This document shows, in pieces, positions 41,201-50,163 of a stretch of 64,000 bases of DNA. Positions within the stretch are counted from its first letter, which is position 1, and every line of letters starts with the position of its first letter. This DNA comes from Cristatella mucedo (lineage: Eukaryota; Bryozoa; Phylactolaemata; Cristatellidae): assembly GCA_009760855.2 (NCBI GenBank), contig WPIO01000041.1, positions 1,244,001 to 1,308,000 of the forward strand, written 5' to 3'. Under the pieces are notes generated by a model, which saw only the letters and a program-made list of their open reading frames with translations, did no database searches and was not told the origin of the DNA. The translations under genes and the position numbers were made by a program.

Positions 41201-41382
41201 TATATATATATATATATATTTACTTATTTATTTATGTAATGCTAAAGCTCACTGCCTGTGGACTCGCTTTGCTGCGTTATAGTATAATTTCGCGTCTATT
41301 ACCACTTCCGGTCACTCCCGGAGTACTGGCTGCCATCTTGCCCTGTGATAGAGAGAAAGGCGGACGGACTTTTCTCGCTTTA

Positions 41383-41419
<37 letters not shown>

Positions 41420-41456
41420 CGTGTGTGCGTGTGTGCGTGCGTGCGTGTGTATGTGC
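41383..41456 (+). repeat. (AT)n(GT)n microsatellite
   Basis: An AT run passes into GT and GC/GT dinucleotides. A shorter AT run is at 41,200-41,220. Confidence 0.9.
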
Positions 41457-41520
41457 GAGCGTAAGAGCCGCCGGTAGTGGTTAGTTCTCGCAATTTTCAA
41501 CATGACTGACATGAACATGA

Positions 41521-41630
41521 CCTGAAGGTAATGACATATCTATGGTGTTAGCTACGAATGGCAGCAGCAGATCAATGCATCGTAAAAAAGCAGGACAGTG
41601 GGAATAGGGGAAAAGAGTCCAGAGGACTAG
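41521..41630 (-). mobile_element. LINE A internal fragment
   Basis: Matches the antisense of the LINE A segment PIPTVLLLRCIDLLLPCITN (compare 55,285-55,395), including GGCAGCAGCAGATCAATGCA and AGGACAGTGGGAATAGGG. Both ends are truncated. Confidence 0.75.
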
Positions 41631-41704
41631 TTAACTAACGAATAGTCATTATTTTTATTATTATATTAAATATTATTCTTTTCGCGGCAGATATATATTA
41701 TATA

Positions 41705-41850
41705 AACATAATAATGACATTTGTATAGCACCCTCGGAGAACTTAATGTCTTTTTAAGCACTTTACATGATTTATGCTGCAAAGAAAGCATGATTGATTG
41801 GTAATTGGTAGCATGCTCTTGAATCGTATGAAATATTGTTGGCTAGTTCA
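41705..41850 (-). mobile_element. LINE A 3' end fragment
   Basis: AATAATGACATTTGTATAGC, then the degenerate terminal hairpin, then the 3' UTR GCTGCAAAGAAAGCATGATT. Confidence 0.65.
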
Positions 41851-41859
41851 CCAAAAGCT

Positions 41860-43131
41860 TCTTAGGTTTTGAGCGGACTGCAAAAACTCAAAAGAGTATA
41901 ATAACGAGCAATCGCAGCTATTACAGCCACCCCCACCCCACCCCCACCAACCATCTTTTCAAACGGCACGGTCTGGAAGAACGCGAACCCGAGGTGGCTG
42001 GGGTGGGGATCGTCTCTCAGAAGTGCTTGCAGCCACTAGAGAGAGCGCTACGAACGTCGTATCTAATCAGCAGAAATGCACCGAGCGGCATCGAGTCCTC
42101 GACAGCCTGCGAATAAGATGGCGCTTTGTTTTATCGAGCGCATATTTGCGTGGCAGGCGAAATTTGAGAGGCTGTCCTATCCTATTCTATCCGGACGGCC
42201 CGATTAGATGGATTGGGACTGCGGCGGCGGCGGTGCACGAGTATGTTTAGCATTTTGGGCGGACTTCGCATACTCGCCTCGCGAAGAGCGTGCATTTACT
42301 AGTTCCGTCTGACGTCAATAGCGGAAGGAGTATTATGTGCGAGAGGCCGATTAAGTAGCCTGCGGCAAGCTAACCGGCATGCAGCCGGTACGTGACAGTC
42401 GCGGCGCCAGTGGATCGGCCCCCGGTAACTCCCGGAAGTCTACTTTTAGCTTCGTGCTGAGACCGCGGCGAGCGAGTCCGGCATCTGGAGAAAAAAACAC
42501 AGTGCTCCGTTGTGCATTAACATTGCGGTTCGCACTAGCAAAGGTGGGAGTTGTCGGTGGGGCGGACGCCGGATGCAGGGAGGTCTTGCCGACCCGCTGA
42601 AAAAGGCACACCGTCTAGTAGTGACTAATGGCTCGCAACGTCGCCCCTACTGCTTCATGCAGGCCCATTTTTTTTAATCTTTGCATCCGAGGACTGAGTG
42701 CTCAAGCGCTCAGTCCTCGGATGCCAAGATTCCAGCCGAATGCCCGAACGCAGCACGAGGAAGTTCGGTTACGGTCCGTTCTCTCATCCCCCCGGCGCGC
42801 TTCTTTGTAGCGCCCTCGGTCGTCAGACGCCCCCACGGGCTCACGCTAACTTGTCAGCCGCGACCCTTCGGGACCCTTCAGCTTCGACTGCGTAAGCTTC
42901 GGCTGCGGCTTCGGCCGCCTCTTGCCTTTTAACCTTTGCCTTTAGCCTCTTTTCCTCTAACCTTTTCTGTCGTCCCTGAGTGCGCTAGCATGGCGGCTTT
43001 CACGCCGGCCGGCCATTAGGACGACCGCAAAATTAAAGAGGGAGGACGTCGGCGCTACGCGTCGGCTCAGCGCGCGTCCTCGTAGTCTGATTGGGTGCTC
43101 ACTTGCGCCTTGGCGCGACCCCGGGAGCAGT
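41860..43131. other. GC-variable DNA without recognised gene
   Basis: A C-rich CCACCCC cluster at 41,930-41,950 and the inverted repeat at 42,683 are the only notable points. Several overlapping short frames, none recognised. Confidence 0.35.
42683..42724. repeat. Inverted repeat, 16-bp perfect arms
   Basis: Left arm GCATCCGAGGACTGAG, 10-nt loop, exact reverse complement. The stem can extend three further pairs with one T-G wobble, leaving a 4-nt loop. Confidence 0.9.
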
Positions 43132-43154
43132 GGGTGGGTGGGTGGGTGGGGGGT
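43130..43154 (+). repeat. GGGT tandem, G-quadruplex motif
   Basis: Five GGGT units followed by a G6 run; it satisfies the usual intramolecular quadruplex pattern with 1-nt loops. Confidence 0.8.
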
Positions 43155-43182
43155 CGTAAAGGCGCCCACAGCCTCCGGCCAC

Positions 43183-43265
43183 CGAGGCCGTGGGCTCGAG
43201 CTCTGGGACGATTGTAGAACTGCTGCGCAGAGATTAAGTTCTCGTGGGGCGCTGCAATAACAATG
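43183..43265 (+). repeat. SINE1, 5'-truncated and diverged
   Basis: Box B (GGCCGTGGGCTCGAGCTC), an altered body, then AGAGATTAAGTTCTCGTGGGGCGCT and an AT-rich end. Confidence 0.65.
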
Positions 43266-43389
43266 AGCTATAGTTTGTTTATTTCATTTTTTACTCATCG
43301 ATGGCTCTTTCAAATTCACGGCCTTCTTGCTGGCTGAGCGCCCCCTGCTGGTGGAGCGCCAGTCGACCGCCGACGGACTGCCGCGGCGA

Positions 43390-43510
43390 GCAGCTGCTTT
43401 GATGAGCCGTAATGGCTCACTAGGTAAGGCGGTTGCTTTTCACGACCTCGGCCCCGAGGTCGTGGGATCGAATCCTGTGGTGGGCGATCTCCTCCAGAGG
43501 CTTGTCGCTA
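43390..43510 (+). repeat. SINE2 head and start of 3' module
   Basis: GTAATGGCTCACTAGGTAAG (box A region), hairpin CACGACCTCGGCCCCGAGG, box B GGGATCGAATCC, then GGCGATCTCC. The 3' module is replaced or too diverged after about 43,510. Confidence 0.75.
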
Positions 43511-44340
43511 GCTCGCACAACTGCAAATTGAATGGCGGTCGGATCGGCGCGGGTGTGGGGGCACGCGTGCCGCTACGGGCGAAGCTGTGAGCTGCGAACG
43601 AGGCTAGGGCGGAAGAAATCCGTACGCCGGATATTTGGTCCGAAGAAAGTGGCAAAATTCGAAAGTCGACAGGAAAGTAACAAGTTGCAGTGTCGCGTAC
43701 GAAATCTCGGCCGTCAATCTGCCGCCAGCGAGGAGGAAGTGCTAGAGCAAGGAAGCGCTGCCCCGAGTGAAGGGGGCGGTTCGCGACCGCTGTCGTGCTG
43801 TAGCCCCGGCCGTGCCCCGCCCCCGCCCCCCCCCCCGCTGACCTTCGACCAGCGCGTCTCTTCAGCCTATGCGAAAGAGACGACTCGCGGGAAAGAGGCG
43901 GCCGCCGCCGCTGCGGCCGACGTCCTGCGTCTGACGCGGTCACTGAGTTCAGAGCGTATTTCGTAGAAGCGCTGTCAAACTGAATCAAACTCGTAGCTAA
44001 CCAGCTTGTTCAACCGCTGGCCCTGACGGAACCAATACCATACAGTGCAAGAAGCTAGTGACGCGGCAAATACACACTGGTAGCCCGTCGGCGCGCTTCA
44101 TGATTAGCAAGGACCGGCCGAGCGAACCGTTCAGCCAGTTCTGACACGCCTGACATACCGGAAGTACGACGGAGCTTCGTCTTCGCGATTCTAACGGAAG
44201 CGCCGCGTGCGGCCTTGCAGCCGAGTGTTCCTGAGCGGACGATGTCGGCAAAAGAGCGTCAACCTTTCGTTTGAGCGACGGCTCACTGAGCGCGAATCGC
44301 CTCGCCTCCGGATTCCGAGTCGAGCAGACCAGCCTCAGTT
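43511..44340. other. Unassigned DNA
   Basis: GC-rich with a C11 run (43,826-43,836). Overlapping frames up to 182 codons on both strands are not recognisable. Confidence 0.35.
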
Positions 44341-44344
44341 CGTC

Positions 44345-44480
44345 CGATCGAACTCACGACCCAGGGGTCGTGGGTTCGAGTCTTGCAGAAATCGATCCTT
44401 TATTGCCCGCTGGAAATGGCGGCAATGCCCGCTGTTAGTCCTATAAATGAGCTGTTGAATCGGCCAACCCTTTTTTTCTA
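44345..44480 (+). repeat. SINE2, head-truncated
   Basis: Hairpin ACGACCCAGGGGTCGT, box B GGGTTCGAGTC, then the 3' module GATCCTTTATTGCCCGCTGG ending at GTTGAATCGGCCAACC and a T7 run. Confidence 0.75.
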
Positions 44481-44965
44481 ACATACATATAAAATGTTAG
44501 AACAAATTATGGTACCTTAGCCGGAGGAGCCCTGTCCTGCCGGTGCCACCCAAGTCGCCGACCACGAAGGGCCTCACCACTGCCGACCTGTAGCCAGCGA
44601 TCCGGAGAGACCAGGCTATGGCCTCATACTTATCAACCTTTTTCGGGGCCGCCACCGCCGGGGCTTCCTTGCCGCCTCTAAACGGCATCGTCACTTCGAC
44701 CTTGACGGCGTCGGTGCCGTTGTCGATGACCAGGTCCGACTTGAGAGCAGGACCGCCGGCGAGTGGGCGAGCCTCGACCTCCCGACAGGCAGCAGAGCGC
44801 TGTAGCCGGATGAGCCCCGATTAGGCGACCCAGAATCAGCTTTTTGGCGAGCCTTTATTGCTTGCAGTGTTGGCTGGCATTGGCTTAGAACGTGGCAGCC
44901 GGTCTCAGCCTCGGCGCGGCAAAGGCGACAGCTGGTGGCCGTTCCAGGTTAGGATTCGATTTTGC
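44481..44965. other. Unassigned DNA
   Basis: No recognised gene or repeat; short open frames only. Confidence 0.3.
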
Positions 44966-44969
44966 CTCC

Positions 44970-45062
44970 TTTGCAGCAACTGCAAAGCGCCTAGAAAGAG
45001 ATCAAGTTCTCCGAGGGCGCCACAACACGTGTACTATAATTGTTATTGTTAGCCTTGTTATT
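44970..45062 (+). mobile_element. LINE A 3' tail
   Basis: GCAACTGCAAAGCGCCTAGA, terminal hairpin with the stem kept, then a degenerate TTATTGTTATT tail. Confidence 0.65.
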
Positions 45063-45269
45063 TTTATTACTTTTATAATAAATTCTCTTAGTGTGCAATA
45101 AAGACATGAATTACGTATCTCCCGCTCGGCTTCGACTCTACCGTCGCTCTCTAAATACGCTTGCCGCTGAAACGGCGGAGCCCAATAAATTCGCCGGATT
45201 ACGGCAGATAATCGTTATTCACGATTACGCGATATGTGTACTATCATTGTTTGTATTTACTATCATTTG

Positions 45270-45435
45270 GGGCCGAGGCCGTATAAAAAGCCGGCGCCCC
45301 GAGATAGGCGGGCAGTATGGATTTTAGACTCGGCATTGACACGGGATACCATTTGAGCTCTAGGTCACCCAGCCGCCGGTGTACGTCATGGCCTCTTTTG
45401 AACGCCCGTAACCGTCCGCTACTGTCGAATAAACG
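45270..45435 (+). promoter_or_regulatory. Core-promoter-like and poly(A)-like signals, possible solo LTR
   Basis: CGTATAAAAAGCCGGCGCC at about 45,280-45,298 is a strong TATA-box match. An AATAAA follows about 140 bp later (45,428-45,433). TATA and AATAAA this close, with no frame between, is the layout of an LTR, but no partner copy or clear TG...CA ends were found. Confidence 0.35.
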
Positions 45436-46746
45436 TGTCTACGTTACGGATACCGACTTCTTATGCTAATTTGTGAACGCTGCACTTTGCTGCGGCGCTA
45501 CCTGAGTAAAGTTGTGCTAATAAATCCCCGTAAAAGTTGCTGGCCGCCCTGCGAGGTTCGGGCATCACCAAAACTCGTCTCGCGTTGGCTGTGATTAGAA
45601 GCGCTACAAGCGCTTGCAGTCTGTCCGGACGGAGGAGTCGCTAAATCCCGAGTGGAAGTTTTGATGTCGGAAGTGTTAGATAACTATTATGGACCATTTG
45701 GCTGTCGTCTTTGCTAATCGCGTTGCTTGAGACTTTATTGGTGAAGCGTCGAAGTTGAAAGATGGAGCTCTTTATTCACGCGTTCAAGTTATGAACTGAA
45801 TGCGATATTGAGTAAGTGAACAGTGAAACACCTGCCTGCTATGGAGGACTCAGTGATTAAAAAACTCCCTGCTGAATTTCGGCGGTATGATATTCGATGG
45901 TGTTTTTTAGCCAAAAGTTTTAAAAAATTGGCAATAAAAATCGTTCGGACCTTACGCGACTTATGACAACATGCTCGCGCCATGGATGTTGCGTGGCTAT
46001 ATACTGGTGGGTGAGCAACATGTATCAGCATTTAGGCGAACTAGTCTTGATAGTATGGATATCCTGAAAGCAGAGGTACGCCAACGTCTGAAGAAATATT
46101 CGTGAATATCTACTATAAATGTGATGGCTAAACAGCAGTGCTGTTGAGAGTGCTGCAGAGACAGGTGCGAGGCTGGACATTAAGCCTCTTAATGACTGCA
46201 ACAGGCTCGAACTTACTACGGTTGATCCAGAAGACGTCAAGAGCGATAGGGCGACCACTGTAGCACAGGTGAAAGCCCTAGTTGAAGCCCGTGTATGGGA
46301 ATGAAGAAGCCATAGATATACGGCACGAGAAGCCATAGATTATGGTTTTATGCGCGAGCATGGAAATGGCTGCCAGTAACGTGCAGGTGTATGGTACCGT
46401 AGCCGTGACAGAAGAATTCAGGAACAAGGCGGTCTTTCTTAGCGAGCCGGTTATAGCCACCGTAGAGCCTATGAATGTTGTAACTTTTTTCGAGACTGCC
46501 GAACTAAAAATGTTGTGGGGCGCCGGTCTGACTCTGGGCAAACTGCATTCTCTGTCTGCGAGCTGCAGATACGACTGCAGATATGACTGCTGTACGACTA
46601 CAGATCTGATTTCAGATATGTGCACTGATATCTGCACTGCTTGACTGTATCCAAGCCACGTGCCAGACCAGAAACTGTGTTCTGGCAATGACCATTGTAG
46701 TGACGAAGCTATGCGTCGCATGCCGCAGCCGTGCGATGACGATGAT
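45436..46746. other. Unassigned DNA with protein-like remnants
   Basis: Plus-strand pieces near 46,150-46,305 (51 codons ending in VKALVEARVWE) and 46,342-46,644 (100 codons) read protein-like but match no family I can name. They lie in different frames, so this may be an old element or pseudogene. Confidence 0.3.
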
Positions 46747-46796
46747 ATTAAAGCTTAGAGCCTGCGACATCTATGTCGCAGGCTCTAAGCTTTAAT
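46747..46796. repeat. Perfect inverted repeat, 24-bp arms, 2-nt loop
   Basis: Left arm 46,747-46,770 starts ATTAAAGCTTAGAGCC. After CT the exact reverse complement follows at 46,773-46,796. No sequence elsewhere in the window resembles it. Confidence 0.9.
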
Positions 46797-47316
46797 AGCG
46801 ACTTATTTTCGTACCCTTTCCGACTTTTGGAAGCCTCTCTTCTCGCGTCTCTCATATCATATATATATAATGTATAGTACATGCACAATATATGTAATAT
46901 ATATATATATATATATAATACGAGTGACTTCTTATGGGATAACACCACTGAATTTGCAACCTGGTGAATGTGATGTCATCTTTGATTATGTGAATGTCAA
47001 TCAACGCCGAATGGTTACGTAATGCTGTGATTGCTGAATCGGCGTGTCATAAAAGAGAATGCATTGGAACTTCTGGTTCCGCAGTAACTTCATGGTTTGA
47101 CTTTTCTCTACGTTTCATCGGTCTGCCAGTGAGTGCATGCTTCTACGAGACGGAGGACGCCGGAAGTTGTCTGTCGTACCCCAAAGACTGCGTAACTGAA
47201 CTAACGGCAGACGAGACTGGCTTGCTGAGGCAATGCAAGTACTGCTAATGATAACATGAAGACACAATTTGCTCGCGAAACATCACTAACCAAATGACAT
47301 TTAAGCTATGTAATGT
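46797..47316. other. AT-rich, then unassigned DNA
   Basis: AT dinucleotide tract at about 46,858-46,920. An 84-codon plus frame (46,994-47,248) is unrecognised. Confidence 0.35.
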
Positions 47317-47640
47317 AATGTAATGTATCTCCTGTAACTCCACAAAGTCATAAAGACTACGTGGTGTTACGCAGAAGAGTTTTGTATAGCCCACTCACAG
47401 CCTAAGTGGCCTTTGGTACGCATTCGGTAGCCAGAAGACTTCGTCTCACGCAACAAAGAGATAGCGGGAAGCATAGCAGAGTCAGGAGAGCAGTTGAGGT
47501 AGTGAGTAGCATGAAAGTAGCAGCTCAGTATCGCTGAAAAGGATGAGCCACAGTTGGCAGCAGCAGGAGACTGGTTGTCGCCACGTAAGAATCTAATTGT
47601 GTAGTCAGTCCCTCCCCCATTAAGAGTCGCAGGCATATTT
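47317..47640 (-). mobile_element. LINE B 3' end fragment with pentamer tail
   Basis: The left end is a TATGTAATGTAATGTAATGT tract, i.e. TTACA-type units on the element strand, the tail style of L2 LINEs. It continues as LINE B 3' UTR and C-terminal codons and is truncated near 47,600. Confidence 0.8.
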
Positions 47641-48088
47641 TATGTATGCATGTACATCACTTACCAAAGGCAGGCAAAGCAAGGCGTATTCAATGTATCT
47701 TACCAAGATGAGGTTATGTTGCAGCTACATGTGTAAATTAGCAAATTATCTCCCTCTCTCTTTTCGACATTAGTTGTTGCTGAACAGTCACAATTTTGCT
47801 AAAAGTATCTCAATGTGCTCAATGTAAGCGTAACATCAGTGACTGTCACAGACCTACTAACAAAGACAGCTGATTGCATACAGCACAAGTCAGGGGGTAA
47901 AGAACTGCTGTTCGAGCTCAACCCTCCCGGTAGAACGCGTCTGGCAAGAAAAAGAGCTGGATAATCGCTTCGGGTAGAGCCGGCTACGCCTATTATGTGC
48001 AGTCCGGATGCCATCGCCAGCTCCCTCGCACAATGGCAGCATGGGCTCGCTGTAACTCCCCCCCCCCCCGATGGCATCGCGCACGTGG
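47641..48088. other. 3' flank of FT3
   Basis: No similarity to the FT1/FT2 3' flanks was seen. A C12 run lies at 48,058-48,069, within 20-30 bp of the FT3 stop. Confidence 0.4.
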
Positions 48089-49321
48089 CTACGCAAGCCC
48101 GAGCCACTGGGGGGGATAGTAATCCGCCGGGTCGTAACCGGCGTGTAAACGCGAAGAGCTTTGCATGAAGTCCTTAAAGTACACGACGTCGCCGCCGGCC
48201 AACCATGCCGACCACCAGCCAAACGTGCCGGCCGTTACGATGCTATGATTGCATCGCCCCAGGATGGCCATGTCTACCTCCGCTGAGAAGGACAAGTGCC
48301 TGACGGTGACGTTCGTCGGCATGTGATGGGCGACGAAGTCGTTGACCCAGCCTCGATCGTTGGTGGCAAACAGGAAGGCCAGTCGGTGCGACTCGCCATA
48401 CTTGGCCACGTAATGAGTCACGGCCGCTTTCAGATATGCCGGCGGCGCCACGGTGTACAGATTCGGATGTGCCGCCATGTCGCCGCGCCTGACGTGGACG
48501 CCGATGAGCAGTTCGCCGCGAGCCGTGCTCATCTGCTTGAAGAACGCCTCGACCGAGTTGACCGTTTTCGGAGTCAGGGCGAACTCCTGCCGCACCCGAT
48601 CGGCAACCGGCTGGAAGTACCTCCACGACTGCAAATAGCCGTGCACGGCGACGCTCGACGCGAACGTCTTGTTGTCATCGAACTTTTTCGCGTCGTAGCG
48701 GCCCCAGCCACTTTCGTGCAGCGCCGGCACCGACGGCGGCGCTGCAGTCGGCTGCTCGGGCAGGGCGGACAGAGCGAAGGCCTGCTTCATGCTCGCCAGC
48801 CCCGAGGCGACTCCAGGGTGGTCGACGACGAGGCAAGCGTCGCAGCCGTGTCGCAGCGCCAGGCCGAGGCCGCTGGCGTACTGGAACATCTTGTTTCCGA
48901 GCCCAGACTTCGGGTCTATGAAGCGGATGTACAAGACGGGACGCGAGACAACGGTCGTCCCTGCTGCTGGAGCACCCACTGCTGGAGCCAGAGTCGTCGT
49001 CGTGGGCTGCCAGCCAGCGGTGCTGGAAGCAGCAGGGACGCCGTGGGCTGAGGAGCCGCCAGCAGGATTGAGGTTCAGTTTCGAGCGCTGATCCCAACTC
49101 GTGCCGGCCGTCGAAACGTTTGGAGCATTCTCGCCTTTGCCAAACGCCAGTCGACGGGCGGCGGCGTCCGGCGCCGCCGGCAGTCGATGCTGCGTCGAAC
49201 CCGCTCGGCGGTGCACCTGCAGGCCGTACAAGGTGCACATCGTGGAGGCTGCCAGCACCAGTGCGATGCATTTCGTCGGGCTGAGCTGCAGGCGGGAGGC
49301 TGACGAAAGCGCCGGCAGCAT
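48089..49321 (-). CDS. FT3: GT11 family alpha-1,2-fucosyltransferase-like, Golgi type II membrane protein
   Basis: 410 residues from the ATG at 49,321: a short N-terminal tail, a membrane span at about residues 14-34 (CIALVLAASTMCTLYGL), a Pro/Ala/Thr-rich stem to about 125, then the GT11 domain. Motifs are GLGNKMFQYA at about 140, HVRRGD at 276-281 and TFGWWSAWLAGG at about 366; it ends in WLGLA like FT1 and FT2. It is clearly diverged from them in the acceptor-side half (MSTARGELL, AAHPNLYTVAPPAYLKAAV), yet several stretches are almost identical at the nucleotide level, for example 48,652-48,718 against 38,895-38,963. That suggests conversion among the three. Intact and probably functional. 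Predicted to fucosylate galactose-bearing glycans in the Golgi; substrate unproven. Confidence 0.85.
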   Translation of the reverse strand: MLPALSSASRLQLSPTKCIALVLAASTMCTLYGLQVHRRAGSTQHRLPAAPDAAARRLAFGKGENAPNVSTAGTSWDQRSKLNLNPAGGSSAHGVPAASSTAGWQPTTTTLAPAVGAPAAGTTVVSRPVLYIRFIDPKSGLGNKMFQYASGLGLALRHGCDACLVVDHPGVASGLASMKQAFALSALPEQPTAAPPSVPALHESGWGRYDAKKFDDNKTFASSVAVHGYLQSWRYFQPVADRVRQEFALTPKTVNSVEAFFKQMSTARGELLIGVHVRRGDMAAHPNLYTVAPPAYLKAAVTHYVAKYGESHRLAFLFATNDRGWVNDFVAHHMPTNVTVRHLSFSAEVDMAILGRCNHSIVTAGTFGWWSAWLAGGDVVYFKDFMQSSSRLHAGYDPADYYPPQWLGLA

Positions 49322-49504
49322 GGGTTCGGTCGGCCGGCCAGCGGCTCAATTTTGTAGGATTGAATGAAGAGTCAACATTTGCTAAGTACCTCCATTAATT
49401 GTGCTCCTGCATGGTGCTACAAAGCAAGAGAGCGATGCTGGCGGCCACCACCACCAGACCGGGCGACGCCCAGCTGACTGGACCAAAGCCGAAGCAGCCG
49501 CTTT
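49322..49504. other. 5' flank of FT3
   Basis: Only about 180 bp separate the FT3 start from the divergently oriented LINE A, so its promoter is short or lies within the LINE. Confidence 0.4.
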
Positions 49505-49514
49505 TCAGAACCGA

Positions 49515-49707
49515 ATTTCGTGCATTGACTGACTCATTGTCTCTTGTGGCTCATGTGCATGGCCCTACCCACATCAAGGGTCACACACTCGACCAGATTT
49601 TCTCATATAACTGCACTCTGTCATCACCAATTATTACCAAATCATGCTTATCTGACCACATGCAGATCTCATTCAATCTACTGTGTGTGCCCACATCCTC
49701 CTCTTAA
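49515..49707 (+). pseudogene. LINE A APE endonuclease, C-terminal remnant
   Basis: About 60 residues with THIKGHTLDQIF and LSDHMQISFNL. The Ser-Asp-His at the end is part of the catalytic core of the exonuclease-endonuclease-phosphatase fold used to nick the target DNA. The rest of the domain is missing and a stop follows, so it is inactive. This is the only endonuclease sequence in the window and it places LINE A among APE-type LINEs. Confidence 0.7.
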
Positions 49708-50163
49708 ATAACTTGTGAATCGCGAAACCTCAAGACCCTTGACACCGATGCTGTCCTTTCGAGAATATCTGCTTCACCTCTGCTGCTCAATCCTCCCTCC
49801 GATCTGTCATCATTGGTAGATAGCTTCAACACGACACTAGCTGACACGCTCGACGAGTTAGCCCCTCTGAAAAAGCGCACTGTGGGGGGGGGGGGGGGGC
49901 CGCCCAGACGGCCTACGGTTTACCACAGACATGAAACTAGCCAAGTCTACTAAACGAAAGCTTGAAAAAGCATACAAAAGATCCGGACTAACTGTCCATC
50001 GACAGGCATATGAGGACTACTGTAGGTTGTACCAATCGATCCTAGCAAAGGCTAAGTCTAGTTTTTATAAAAACATTGTTGAATCACAGATGCACAATCC
50101 AAAAATGCTGATGTCGACAATAAACCATCTCCTCAACCGTTCCCAGATTAGCACTTACCTGAT

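Noticed and set aside
43390-43470. Possible true tRNA gene
   Set aside because: Box A and B are present, but the arms do not make a normal cloverleaf and the same head recurs in SINE2 copies.
46858-46920. AT-rich block as replication origin
   Set aside because: A simple AT microsatellite; nothing else supports an origin.
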